Assembly: GCF_000422265.1 (NCBI RefSeq)
Contig: NZ_KE383813.1
Coordinates: forward strand, 111,919-175,918
Source of the DNA: Kaistella palustris DSM 21579
GTDB lineage: Bacteria; Bacteroidota; Bacteroidia; Flavobacteriales; Weeksellaceae
DNA length: 64,000 nucleotides
Direction: 5' to 3'
The translations under genes and the position numbers were made by a program. Positions 55,043-63,953 of the stretch are shown here, piece by piece (the stretch's first letter is position 1; each line of letters opens with the position of its first letter). The notes under the pieces were generated by a model that worked only from the letters and a program-made list of their open reading frames with translations, ran no database searches and was not told the origin of the DNA.

Positions 55043-55270
55043 TTACTTTCTTGGGGGTGGAGCAATTTCTCCATCCAGGTTTGAAATTTCCGGTGTATTT
55101 TGGTCACCGTTTATTACTTTTATATCGCCTCTGTTTAATGCGCCGGCGGAATCCTGTACTCTATGTAGGGTTGCCGCTTCTTCAGGGGATAATACTTCAT
55201 CTGCTTCTCTGCAGGATTGTAATGCGAGTGTAGTAAAAACTACTGCTGATATTACTGCTAACTTTTTCAT
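55043..55270 (-). CDS. small lipoprotein of unknown function
   Basis: A 75-residue protein from ATG 55270 (MKKLAVISAVVFTTLALQSC), chosen because it begins directly with a lipoprotein signal peptide; a longer frame adds an unlikely Cys-rich leader. After the lipobox LQSC the mature part is 55 residues, polar and acidic, with SPEEAATLHRVQDSAGALN and a Pro-Lys-rich end. No domain recognised. Probably surface or periplasmic. Confidence 0.75.
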   Translation of the reverse strand: MKKLAVISAVVFTTLALQSCREADEVLSPEEAATLHRVQDSAGALNRGDIKVINGDQNTPEISNLDGEIAPPPRK

Positions 55271-55457
55271 GCGTTTTATTTTTACAAATGTATTGCAGAT
55301 TGGATGTACGGAACAAAAAAACAAACACCTACTTTTTAAAAAATCACACGTAAATTATAAAAGATGTACCGCAATTTTAAAAAAATAGCAGTATTATTGT
55401 AAAAACAAATGATGAAAAAATGATTTATCCTACTAAGAATCATTTTATTAAGTTCTT

Positions 55458-57197
55458 ATGCAGCTGAAATACATTACCACTCTTCTTATTTTATTTCTCC
55501 AGGTATTTTTTTTAAATATCGCTGCGCAAAAGCCAAAATATTCCGGCCTAAGTAACGAACAAATCGAAAAACTGATCGACGAGAATAGCAATAATCCCAC
55601 AAAAATGTGGGAACTTATTAATTTCTACATCGCGAAATCAAAAACAGATAAGAATAATGAGGCTTTGTTTTATGCATATCGATATGCAAGTATGTCAACC
55701 GATTATCCGGCGAATCTGAAATATGCGGACAGCGCAATTATTTCGGCAAAAGAATCATCTATAAAAAAAGTACTTTTAGATTCTTATCTGAACAGAGGCA
55801 ACATTAATATGTCCGAAGAGTTTTATGAAAAAGCTCTGGATGATATTTTAATGGCCAACAAACTTTCTCAGGAATCGGGGAACAGCTATATTTATAACAA
55901 GACGATTTACTATATAGCCCAAAACAAGATATATCTTGGTCAATATGAAGATGCGAAGAAAGAATTGATTGTTTGCCTAAAGTTTTTTAAAGATAATTTA
56001 AACAGTAAAACATCTCTGGGTAAAAATTACGAGATGTATTACATTTATTCACTTATGAGTCTTATCGACTCTAATTCCAAATTAGGACAGTTTGAAGAAA
56101 ATAAAGGTCTCCTAAAAGAAGCTTTTGGTTATCTGAATAAAAATAAACTGTCGCAGTATCTGCCGTACTTTATTACATCGGAAGGACTGAATGCATATTA
56201 CTCGCAAGATTACAGTAAAGCTATTTCAAAATTTTCAGAAGCAATAAAATTATATGATGACCAATGGGAGCACAATACAGAGGTTTTTTACCTTGGTCTT
56301 TCTTATTGGTATACGGGAAAGAAAAAATTAGCAGTAAAATATCTGGAGGAGATTGATAAACATTATAATGTAACAAAGAAACTCGATCCTCAGTTCCGCT
56401 CGGCGTATGAAATTTTAATTAAGTACTACAACTCTACAGGAAACAAGGAAAAGCAACTCGAATACATTAATAAACTGATGGTTCTTGACCGTTCCTACGA
56501 GAAAAATTACAAGTATCTCTACAAAAAAATTGTAAAAGAATACGACACCAAGAAACTCGTTTCTGAAAAAAACAGGATCGAAAAAAGTCTGCAAAACCAA
56601 AGAATGATATTCACAGGGTTGATTGTGGTTTTATTGGCTGCTTTTACACTTCTGGGATTTTGGTTTTATAAAGATAAACAGAATTACAAAAAAAGGTTTG
56701 AAGCCATCATTGCACGGCAAAACGAAAGCGGGCCCTTGGAAGCTGAAACTGTTCCTGAAGTAAGCGAGTATCACCAAGATCAAAAGACCGATTACGAATT
56801 TTACAATAAAATTGCCGGCCTAAACCCGCTCTTTGTGGAAAACATACTGGAGCAGCTCGAAATTTTTGAAAAAGAAAATAGATTCCTGGATCAGCAGATT
56901 TCTCAGAAGTCGCTGAGTGAAGAGCTGGGCACAAATTCCACCTATTTTTCGAAAATCATTAATACATATAAAGGCAAAAATTTCACCCTTTATATCAATG
57001 ATCTCCGTCTGGATTATATTATCGATCACCTCAAAAACGATGTGAAGTATATCAACATGGACGTAAAAGAGCTCGCTGCGCGTGCAGGCTTTTCGAGTGC
57101 GGAAAATTTCTCTGCCCACTTCCGCCGCAAATTTGATCTGAAACCGTCGGTGTTCATTAAGATGCTTAAGGACAAACTGAAACCTGAGATTACCTAA
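55458..57197 (+). CDS. TPR sensor with membrane helix and AraC-type DNA-binding domain
   Basis: A 579-residue one-component regulator. A signal-like N-terminus (residues 1-23) is followed by about 340 residues of TPR-like helices facing the periplasm. A transmembrane helix (about 387-408, MIFTGLIVVLLAAFTLLGFW) leads to a cytosolic linker and an AraC-family HTH at about 480-575 (LSEELGTNSTYFSKIINTYKG, ELAARAGFSSAENFSAHFRRKF). This layout is common in Chryseobacterium-type bacteria; the signal and target genes are unknown. It stands alone. Confidence 0.92.
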   Translation: MQLKYITTLLILFLQVFFLNIAAQKPKYSGLSNEQIEKLIDENSNNPTKMWELINFYIAKSKTDKNNEALFYAYRYASMSTDYPANLKYADSAIISAKESSIKKVLLDSYLNRGNINMSEEFYEKALDDILMANKLSQESGNSYIYNKTIYYIAQNKIYLGQYEDAKKELIVCLKFFKDNLNSKTSLGKNYEMYYIYSLMSLIDSNSKLGQFEENKGLLKEAFGYLNKNKLSQYLPYFITSEGLNAYYSQDYSKAISKFSEAIKLYDDQWEHNTEVFYLGLSYWYTGKKKLAVKYLEEIDKHYNVTKKLDPQFRSAYEILIKYYNSTGNKEKQLEYINKLMVLDRSYEKNYKYLYKKIVKEYDTKKLVSEKNRIEKSLQNQRMIFTGLIVVLLAAFTLLGFWFYKDKQNYKKRFEAIIARQNESGPLEAETVPEVSEYHQDQKTDYEFYNKIAGLNPLFVENILEQLEIFEKENRFLDQQISQKSLSEELGTNSTYFSKIINTYKGKNFTLYINDLRLDYIIDHLKNDVKYINMDVKELAARAGFSSAENFSAHFRRKFDLKPSVFIKMLKDKLKPEIT

Positions 57198-57318
57198 GCC
57201 GAATTCAACTAAGAAACATTTTCCACACGATTTGCCGAGAAATTTTTACGAAAAAAAAATCGAAACCTTTTTCAAGATCCCGATTTCTGTAAAACGTAAA
57301 ATTTAAAAAAATATGAAA

Positions 57319-57582
57319 TTAATTTTGGGGGTTTGCTAAGCTTTCAAGTTCGGTTTCCTTCAGATAAGCATCAATGATTTCGAATGCTTTTTTCTCGTCC
57401 TGCAGATTTACCATCAGTTTAACCGTAGATGCAGTAGGCGTTGTAGTGAACGTCATATACCGGTCATTTAAAAAACTACTGATATTCCCGGCATCCAGTT
57501 TGGACTTGATTATTTGTACATCGGTAGGTTTTTCACTTTCAAAAACTGACACTCTAGTTTCTCTTTCCATAATCGTTTTCAT
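57319..57582 (-). CDS. DUF2007 domain protein (putative signal-transducing protein)
   Basis: An 87-residue protein with the DUF2007 pattern: VSVFESEKPTDVQIIKSKLDAGNI, a central strand region and VNLQDEKKAFEIIDAYLKE. This ferredoxin-like fold resembles a PII-type small domain; its role is unknown. The ATG at 57582 would give a leader of only a few nt from the promoter at 57593-57624, so the in-frame ATG at 57570 (MERETRV) may be the real start. Confidence 0.82.
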   Translation of the reverse strand: MKTIMERETRVSVFESEKPTDVQIIKSKLDAGNISSFLNDRYMTFTTTPTASTVKLMVNLQDEKKAFEIIDAYLKETELESLANPQN

Positions 57583-57592
57583 TTTAGAATTT

Positions 57593-57624
57593 CTAAATTA
57601 CGATAAAAATTTAAAATATGCAAA
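57593..57624 (-). promoter_or_regulatory. candidate promoter of the DUF2007 gene
   Basis: On the minus strand TTTG, 20 bp, TAATTTAG: a near match to the Bacteroidota -33/-7 consensus, immediately upstream of the start. Confidence 0.5.
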
Positions 57625-57731
57625 CTGTAAGAGATTGAGATTCCACAATTTGCAGCTAAAAAGTGGAGAAAATCTGTCCTGAAACTCGATTATAAAAGGT
57701 TTCACAAAATTTAAAGCAATTGGCAAACTTT

Positions 57732-59066
57732 TTAAATTTTCGAAATATTCTTTTCGATCTTATCCAGTGCCAGTTGTATTTCTTCCTTAGTAACATTCAG
57801 ATGTGGCCGAAAACGGATACATTTATCCCCACACGCCAGAATAATCATGTCGTCATCATACAACACCTCGCGGAGTCTGTCACGCTTTTCGCCAGTTGGC
57901 AGATCAAAGGCACACATGAGGCCCCGGCCACGTGGATTTGAAATTAAGTTTGGATATTTTTCGGCAAGCTTTTGCAGACCTTCCAGAAGATATTCGCCGA
58001 CAACCCGGGCATTTTCTACTAAATTTTCTTTTTCGATCACTTCCAGAATCAGCTGAAAACGGAGAATGTCAATAAAATTCCCGCCAAATGTGGAGTTGAT
58101 CCTGGAACTTTCCCGGAAAACATTATTTGGAATTTCATCAAATTTCGCTTTATTGGCCAGAACGCCGCAAACCTGCGCTTTTTTTCCAAATGAAATAATA
58201 TCAGGCTTTGCGCTGAAATGTTGGAAAGCCCACATTTTTCCCGTGAGTCCAATTCCTGTCTGTACTTCATCAAAAATCAGCAGTACTTCATTTTCGTCGC
58301 AAATATTTCTCAAGCCAACAAAAAACTCATCACGGAAATGATTGTCACCACCTTCGGCCTGAATGGGCTCGATGATGATGCACGCCACCCGATCAGGATT
58401 GGAGAGAATGGCTTCCTCTATATTTAGGAGTGCAAGGTTTTCATTTTTAATGGTTTCCTCAAGATTTTCCTCAGTGACGGGGAAATTGAGATGAGGATTA
58501 AGGATCCTTGGCCAGTCAAATTTGGGGAAATACTCATATTTCCTTGGGTCGGAAGTATTTGTGAGGCTCAGTGTATATCCACTTCTACCGTGGAAAGCCT
58601 GCTTGAAATGAATACAGATGCCCGCTTCAAGGTGAAGTCCTTTTTCAAAATTCTTCCTGGTTTTCCAGTCGAAACAAGCCTTCATGGCGTTTTCCACGCC
58701 CATCGTTCCGCCTTCGATAAAGAATGCATACTGCAGTTCCTTTGGAATGGCGACACGTTCGAACACTTCCATGAAATCTGCAAATTCTTTGGAATATACA
58801 TCTGCAAGCGTTGGTTTGTTTACGGCCATTTTGCCGAGCCATGCCGATTTTTCTACAAGATACGGGTGGTTATAACCAATTGACGCCGAGGCGAACATGG
58901 AAAACATATCGAGGAATTCTCTGCCGGTATTGCGGTCGTGAATATAGCTGCCGTGCGACTTATCGAAATCCATGACAAAATCGAAACCATCGGCGAGCAT
59001 GTGTCGCGACAATGTTGCTTTTACGTCATTGGTGGGTTGCGGATGAGAGGCGATTGCGTTGTTCAT
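57732..59066 (-). CDS. lat: L-lysine 6-transaminase
   Basis: A 444-residue class III PLP aminotransferase. PLP site: DIISFGKKAQVCGVLAN; cofactor Asp in LLIFDEVQTGIGLTG; the phosphate loop EGGTMGVENAMKACFDW. The N-terminus SRHMLADGFDFVMDFDKSHG and the later substrate loop distinguish lysine 6-transaminases from ornithine enzymes. It moves the epsilon-amino group of lysine to 2-oxoglutarate, giving aminoadipate semialdehyde (in equilibrium with piperideine-6-carboxylate). The aldehyde dehydrogenase gene that completes the step to aminoadipate is 173 bp upstream on the same strand, as with lat and pcd in Flavobacterium lutescens. Confidence 0.92.
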   Translation of the reverse strand: MNNAIASHPQPTNDVKATLSRHMLADGFDFVMDFDKSHGSYIHDRNTGREFLDMFSMFASASIGYNHPYLVEKSAWLGKMAVNKPTLADVYSKEFADFMEVFERVAIPKELQYAFFIEGGTMGVENAMKACFDWKTRKNFEKGLHLEAGICIHFKQAFHGRSGYTLSLTNTSDPRKYEYFPKFDWPRILNPHLNFPVTEENLEETIKNENLALLNIEEAILSNPDRVACIIIEPIQAEGGDNHFRDEFFVGLRNICDENEVLLIFDEVQTGIGLTGKMWAFQHFSAKPDIISFGKKAQVCGVLANKAKFDEIPNNVFRESSRINSTFGGNFIDILRFQLILEVIEKENLVENARVVGEYLLEGLQKLAEKYPNLISNPRGRGLMCAFDLPTGEKRDRLREVLYDDDMIILACGDKCIRFRPHLNVTKEEIQLALDKIEKNISKI

Positions 59067-59239
59067 ATGAATAGTTTTTGTGATTACTTGTAAGTTTCAT
59101 AAGGCTGAACCAGAAGAAACTTCCGTTTTAATTTTATTTTTGGTTTTTTAGATGGTGAACAATTTTTGCTGTAAAGGTTTCCCCGTTTGATTGCGAGAGC
59201 ATCTGCCGGAGAAATTTAATAACAAAAGCGGAATCGTAT

Positions 59240-60790
59240 TTAAAGGTCAAATTTAATTCCCTGTGCCAGCGGCAGACTGTCGGTATAATTAATGGTGTTG
59301 GTTTGGCGGCGCATGTAATATTTCCATACATCTGAGCCGGATTCCCGGCCGCCTCCGGTTTCTTTTTCACCACCGAACGCCCCGCCGATTTCGGCACCGG
59401 ATGTTCCGATATTTACATTTGCAATTCCGCAATCGGAACCGACCTGCGAGAGGAAAAGTTCTGCTTCGCGCAGGTCCTGCGTCATGATCGCCGAACTTAA
59501 GCCCTGTGGTACACCGTTCTGCAAAGCAATAGCTTCTTCCAGCGTTTTATATTTGATCAAATAAAGGATGGGCGCAAATGTTTCGTGCTGCACAATTTCA
59601 TAAGAATTTTCAACTTCTGCAATGCAAGGTTTCACATAACAGCCTGAACTGTAGTTTTCGCCGGAAAGCACACCGCCTTCAACCACAAATTTTCCACCTT
59701 GCTGCCTGCATTTTTCGATGGAATCCTGGTACTGTTTTACAGCGTCCTTATCGATGAGCGGACCTACGTGATTGGATTCATCAAGAGAATTCCCAATCTT
59801 AAGCTGACCATAAGCTTTCACCAAACGGTTTTTTACGTCTTCATATACAGATTCATGTATGATCAAACGGCGTGTGGAAGTGCATCTTTGGCCGGCAGTG
59901 CCAACCGCACCGAAAACCGCGCCGATGATCGACATATTCAGGTCTGCATTTTCTGTAATGATAATGGCGTTATTTCCGCCGAGTTCCAGTATCGATTTCC
60001 CGAAACGCTGTGCGACATTGGTGCCCACGATCCGGCCGACCTTTGTAGAGCCGGTAAATGAAACGAGTGCTACATTTTTATCGTTTACGAGTTCTTCGCC
60101 GATCCTGTGGTCACCAACAAGCATGTTGGAGATTCCTTCGGGAAGATTATTTTCTTTTAAAACCTGCGAAATAATATTTTGACAGGCAATCGCACAAAGC
60201 GGCGTCTTTTCCGACGGCTTCCAGACCGTTACATTTCCACAGATCCAGGCAAGCGCCGTATTCCAGGACCAAACTGCCACAGGAAAATTAAAAGCGGAAA
60301 TAATTCCTACAATCCCAAGCGGGTGATATTGTTCATACATACGGTGTCCCGGTCTTTCGGAATGCATGGTGTAACCGTGAAGCTGGCGGGAAAGTCCCAC
60401 CGCGAAATCGCAGATATCAATCATTTCCTGCACTTCGCCAAGACCTTCCTGCAGGGATTTTCCCATCTCATAGGACACAAGTTTTCCCAGATCATCCTTA
60501 TACTCCCGTAATTTTATGCCGAACTGGCGTACTATCTCACCACGCTTTGGCGCGGGAATCATGCGGAATTCCTTAAATGCACTTTTGGCATTTTCAATAA
60601 CTGCTGCATAATCTGATGAGTTTGCTGTTTTAATTGTGGCAATGAGCTGACCGTCGTTTGGTGAATAGCTTTCCAGAAGATCACCACTTGCGAAGTATTT
60701 TCCGCCACACGAAACGCCGTCGTTTTCTGTGGAAATTCCTAAATTTTTGAGTGTTTTTTCAATACCGAATTCATTAAGTTTAGTGGACAT
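59240..60790 (-). CDS. pcd: aldehyde dehydrogenase, probable aminoadipate-semialdehyde (P6C) dehydrogenase
   Basis: A 516-residue ALDH superfamily enzyme of the ALDH7 type. Catalytic Cys in AGQRCTSTRRLI, general-base Glu in LELGGNNAI, cofactor loop VSFTGSTKVGR. The C-terminus GTSGAEIGGAFGGEKETGGGRESGSD is the ALDH7/antiquitin signature. ALDH7 enzymes oxidise aminoadipate semialdehyde. Together with lat it forms a lysine degradation route to 2-aminoadipate. Substrate is inferred from the ALDH7 pattern and the neighbour. Confidence 0.9.
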   Translation of the reverse strand: MSTKLNEFGIEKTLKNLGISTENDGVSCGGKYFASGDLLESYSPNDGQLIATIKTANSSDYAAVIENAKSAFKEFRMIPAPKRGEIVRQFGIKLREYKDDLGKLVSYEMGKSLQEGLGEVQEMIDICDFAVGLSRQLHGYTMHSERPGHRMYEQYHPLGIVGIISAFNFPVAVWSWNTALAWICGNVTVWKPSEKTPLCAIACQNIISQVLKENNLPEGISNMLVGDHRIGEELVNDKNVALVSFTGSTKVGRIVGTNVAQRFGKSILELGGNNAIIITENADLNMSIIGAVFGAVGTAGQRCTSTRRLIIHESVYEDVKNRLVKAYGQLKIGNSLDESNHVGPLIDKDAVKQYQDSIEKCRQQGGKFVVEGGVLSGENYSSGCYVKPCIAEVENSYEIVQHETFAPILYLIKYKTLEEAIALQNGVPQGLSSAIMTQDLREAELFLSQVGSDCGIANVNIGTSGAEIGGAFGGEKETGGGRESGSDVWKYYMRRQTNTINYTDSLPLAQGIKFDL

Positions 60791-60975
60791 ATTTTTTAAT
60801 TTGAGTTGCGTTTAAAGATATGAATTTTGAGTTAGTCTGAAAAATCCTAAACGTTTTTATTTAAATACTGATTAAATTAAAGACTAACCGAATTTCTTTT
60901 GAACAACCGGTAAAACGTATATGAATGTAAGTAAGTACCAGCGGCAGATGGTTTCTGCAAATCAAAATAACTTAT

Positions 60976-60983
60976 TATCTTTG
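60976..60983 (+). promoter_or_regulatory. candidate -7 box of the small membrane protein gene
   Basis: TATCTTTG matches TAnnTTTG, with TTTC about 20 bp upstream. It lies inside an ATG-initiated extension of the next gene, so it decides for the downstream start at 61002. Confidence 0.45.
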
Positions 60984-61001
60984 ATGAAAGTTTTGAAAAA
61001 A

Positions 61002-61163
61002 ATGGACAGGCCAAATTCAACAGAAAATAAAAATTCGAAGATGAAAACGTGGTTTAAACGCGTAGGTGTTGGCGGATTGATATTTTTCACAGTGAAAGGT
61101 ATCGTGTGGCTTTTTGTTTTTTATTTCGGTGCCGAGATGTTTCAGGAATGTGCCGGTAACTGA
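61002..61163 (+). CDS. small single-helix membrane protein
   Basis: A 53-residue protein if started at ATG 61002, or 40 residues from ATG 61041 (MKTWFKRVG). The upstream ATG at 60921 is disfavoured because a promoter-like box lies after it. One hydrophobic helix (VGVGGLIFFTVKGIVWLFVFYFG) follows a positive patch, predicting N-in topology. It belongs to a set of short hypothetical proteins I know from Chryseobacterium-like genomes; function unknown. Its end overlaps the convergent acetyltransferase gene by 22 nt. Confidence 0.6.
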   Translation: MDRPNSTENKNSKMKTWFKRVGVGGLIFFTVKGIVWLFVFYFGAEMFQECAGN

Positions 61164-61705
61164 TCGTTGTAAGTCCAGCGCTGCCAGTCTTCTTTTTTAA
61201 TTTCGAAGATGATATTTGTTTTTGAATCTTCGCCAAAATACGCCACTTCTTCCTCTCCTTTATTTTCCGCGCCAAGTTTGTTCATTGCTTTCACAGAGCG
61301 AATATTATTTTTGCCGACATGAAAAATAACGCGGTCAACAAATTGAAAAATATAATCCAACATCATCTTCTTTACTGAGGAATTAATGTTTTTACCCCAG
61401 GATTTTGTGCCATAAAAAGTGTAGCCAATCAATATAGTTTTTTCCTTTTCATTATAATCGTAAAAGCGTGTGCTGCCCAAAACTTCATCTGATTTTTTGT
61501 CTAAAATTAAAAACGCGCCGCCACTTTGGAATGCGCCATTAAAAAAATTCTGAAAAACTTCGCGCTTGTATCGCTCTTTATTCGGATGCATCGCCCACAC
61601 CTCCGGGTCCGAAGCTACGGCGTAAAGTTTTTCGAAATCATTTGCAGTCAAGGGCTGAAGTTTTAGAAGATCATTTTCAAGTACAGGCTGCAGCGAGAAA
61701 TTCAT
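61142..61705 (-). CDS. GNAT family N-acetyltransferase
   Basis: A 187-residue protein of the RimJ/RimL-like GNAT type: LQPLTANDFEKLYAVASDPEVW at the start, GSTRFYDYNEKEKTILIGYTFYG for the substrate core, and HVGKNNIRSVKAMNKLGAENKG for the acetyl-CoA-site helix and following turn. The target (ribosomal protein, antibiotic or small molecule) cannot be read from sequence. Confidence 0.9.
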   Translation of the reverse strand: MNFSLQPVLENDLLKLQPLTANDFEKLYAVASDPEVWAMHPNKERYKREVFQNFFNGAFQSGGAFLILDKKSDEVLGSTRFYDYNEKEKTILIGYTFYGTKSWGKNINSSVKKMMLDYIFQFVDRVIFHVGKNNIRSVKAMNKLGAENKGEEEVAYFGEDSKTNIIFEIKKEDWQRWTYNDQLPAHS

Positions 61706-61768
61706 AACATATATTTTTAACGGTTAAAATTGGTTTTTTTGATTAACGAAACAGACCATCTTTTAGGA

Positions 61769-62311
61769 TCAGAACAATATTGCTTTCTCAAGTTCCAGCA
61801 ATTTCTGTTTGCGCCAGATCCCGCCGCCATAACCGGTTAAGTTTCCATTGCTGCCGATGACGCGGTGGCAAGGAATAAGGATGGAAATTTTGTTCATGCC
61901 GTTCGCGTTGGCTACAGCGCGGACTTTTCTTACGTCGCCCAGAATCTCCGCCTGCGCTCGGTAGGTCCAGGTTTCACCATAAAGAATCCGTGCCAGCGTT
62001 TCCCAGACTGTTTTTTGAAATGCACTTCCGACCGGTGCAAGCGGCACTGAAAATATTTTTCTTTCGCCCGAAAAATATTCTGAAAGTTGATTTTCCAAAA
62101 TTTTAAGGTGAAAACTTTCACGCCAGGTGATTTCGGCATCAAAGGAATTTGCGAGAGCTGCCAGTTCAGCTTGGAGGTTGTTTCTGTCAGCATATTCGAG
62201 CATGCAGATTCCCGCGTCCACCGCAGCAGCATACATGGTTCCGAGTGGCGTTTCAATTTCCTTTAAATCGATGAACTTAGGGATGTCTTGTGGATTTTCA
62301 ATTGAATTCAT
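61769..62311 (-). CDS. ogt: methylated-DNA-[protein]-cysteine S-methyltransferase
   Basis: A 180-residue DNA repair protein. The acceptor Cys is in ILIPCHRVIGSNG; the winged-helix DNA-binding part contains FQKTVWETLARILYGETWTY and VRAVANANGMNKISIL. The size and lack of an Ada N-terminal domain fit Ogt. It transfers O6-alkyl groups from guanine to itself in a suicide reaction. Confidence 0.95.
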   Translation of the reverse strand: MNSIENPQDIPKFIDLKEIETPLGTMYAAAVDAGICMLEYADRNNLQAELAALANSFDAEITWRESFHLKILENQLSEYFSGERKIFSVPLAPVGSAFQKTVWETLARILYGETWTYRAQAEILGDVRKVRAVANANGMNKISILIPCHRVIGSNGNLTGYGGGIWRKQKLLELEKAILF

Positions 62312-62374
62312 ATTCAGTAGCCAAAAATAAAGTACTTCTTAGTAGAAAAAAGTGAACCGTAGTTCACCATGATT

Positions 62375-62974
62375 TTATTTTTGTGTGGCAGCATCTTTTT
62401 CGATCTGCTTGATTTCTTTCAGTTTTTCGAGGATTTTTGCCACTGCTGTGGGATTACCAGTTTGAAGCGGAATTACCACTTTTGTATAATCCCATTTAAA
62501 TATGAGGTCTGCGGAACTGTCATCTTTCGGATTGATTGAAATTTCAAATGCTTCCTGCTTTTCGGTTAACTTTTGAACCGGTGCAGTGACGTCGGTCACA
62601 TTCAGTTTTTCATCATACGTAAATGCACCCCATTGGGCTGCATCTTTATTAAGAATAATTTTCCATTCCTTTTCCTGTGGGATTATAAATAAGCCGTACG
62701 TCCCGGCCGCAACGGTTTTACCCCCAAAATTCACAGATTGTTCGAAGGTGATTTTTGTAGCGCTATTGGCCCCGGCGCGCCATACTTTACCAAAGGGAAC
62801 GAGTTCGCCAAATATCTTTCTGCCTTTAATTAAAGGTCTGCCGTAATCTACAGTGATCTTAGACATAGAGAATTGCTGCGTTAATGTCTGTCGCGGACTT
62901 GCAGCAGGAAGATTCCATTGTGAAAAAGCGGAAAAAGAGATCGCCAGAAAAGTGCACAGGAATAATTTTTTCAT
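62375..62974 (-). CDS. DUF2911 domain-containing exported protein
   Basis: A 199-residue protein from ATG 62974 with a signal peptide (MKKLFLCTFLAISFSAFSQ). The DUF2911 pattern is clear: SPRQTLTQQFSMSKITVDYGRP, LIKGRKIFGELVPFGKVWRAGAN, FGGKTVAAGTYGLFIIP. The family is common in Bacteroidota and of unknown function. A Lys/Glu-rich C-terminal helix closes the protein. Confidence 0.92.
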   Translation of the reverse strand: MKKLFLCTFLAISFSAFSQWNLPAASPRQTLTQQFSMSKITVDYGRPLIKGRKIFGELVPFGKVWRAGANSATKITFEQSVNFGGKTVAAGTYGLFIIPQEKEWKIILNKDAAQWGAFTYDEKLNVTDVTAPVQKLTEKQEAFEISINPKDDSSADLIFKWDYTKVVIPLQTGNPTAVAKILEKLKEIKQIEKDAATQK

Positions 62975-63030
62975 GATTTTAAATTTTATTAAAGATAAGA
63001 AAAAGGCTGTAAAATGTGGAGGCTGCCATA

Positions 63031-63062
63031 AAAAAGTCACCTAAACCGAAATTTAAGTGACT
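63031..63062 (-). terminator. rho-independent terminator of the fasciclin gene
   Basis: A stem AGTCACCTAAA / TTTAAGTGACT with one mismatch and CCGAAA loop; the minus-strand side ends in a T run. It begins 23 nt past the stop. Confidence 0.82.
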
Positions 63063-63084
63063 CCCTAAAAATAAAACTATGAAA

Positions 63085-63660
63085 CTATGGCATTAACACT
63101 GTATCAATTACGTGAATGACACCATTTGACTGATTTACATCTGCAATGGTAATTTTTGCGGAATTACCTTTCGCATCCATGATATACATGTCTTTTCCTT
63201 TGGTCCAGAACGTAAGCTCCTCCCCTTCTACGGTTTTGGTCATGTATTTTCCGTTATTTTTCTTGGTCCACATCCAAAGGTCTTTGGCTGAGATTCTACC
63301 TGGAACCACGTGGTAAGTCAGGATCTTTGTGAGCATTGCTTTGTTTTCCGGCTTTACCAGCATTTCTACTGTTCCTGCGGGAAGTTTTGCGAAGGCCGCA
63401 TTAGTAGGTGCAAAAACCGTAAAAGATCCTTTGCCTTCCAGTGTTTCCACAAGACCCGCCGCTTTTACTGCGGCAACCAGGGTGGTGTGGTCTTTGGAGT
63501 TCATCGCATTTTCCACGATATTTTTGGTGGGATACATTGCTGCTCCACCGACCATTACTGTGTTTTGTTTTTTAGCCATCGTCTGGGCGGTGGCCGTACC
63601 TGCAGCAGCGAAAGTCATTGTGAGTGCCAGAGCGGCGGCTGTAATTTTTGTAAAGTTCAT
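63085..63660 (-). CDS. fasciclin (FAS1) domain secreted protein
   Basis: A 191-residue protein with a signal peptide (MNFTKITAAALALTMTFAAA, cleavage after TAQ). One FAS1 domain: H1-like FTVFAPTNAAFAKLPAGTVE, YH-motif-like LTYHVVPGRIS, and H2-like GVIHVIDTVLMP. FAS1 domains mediate adhesion or bind small molecules outside the cell. No anchor is seen, so it is probably periplasmic or secreted. Confidence 0.94.
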   Translation of the reverse strand: MNFTKITAAALALTMTFAAAGTATAQTMAKKQNTVMVGGAAMYPTKNIVENAMNSKDHTTLVAAVKAAGLVETLEGKGSFTVFAPTNAAFAKLPAGTVEMLVKPENKAMLTKILTYHVVPGRISAKDLWMWTKKNNGKYMTKTVEGEELTFWTKGKDMYIMDAKGNSAKITIADVNQSNGVIHVIDTVLMP

Positions 63661-63905
63661 AATAAAGAATTTTTAATGTGTGATATATTGATTTGTGTTA
63701 CTTTCATTTACGAAGCTATTTGCTTTCTGGTTTTATTTTTCTGAAAAATTGATAGATCTTTTACCGGAAACCGCCACTGGATAAGGCCTGCAAAGTTTTT
63801 AAAATCAAGAGCACTTCATTTATAACTATTTTCAAACCGACCTGGGTTAATGATTTGACGGATCTACCGCGACCTGGATTAATAATTATCACCGCATCAC
63901 CGCGG

Positions 63906-63937
63906 TTTTGTCATTAGTTAAAAAAAAACTATTTTTG
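63906..63937 (+). promoter_or_regulatory. promoter of the truncated right-edge gene
   Basis: TTTTG at 63906-63910, a 19-bp spacer, then TATTTTTG at 63930-63937: the best match in this window to the Bacteroidota -33 TTTG / -7 TAnnTTTG promoter. Confidence 0.7.
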
Positions 63938-63953
63938 AACTGCGTTTGACACA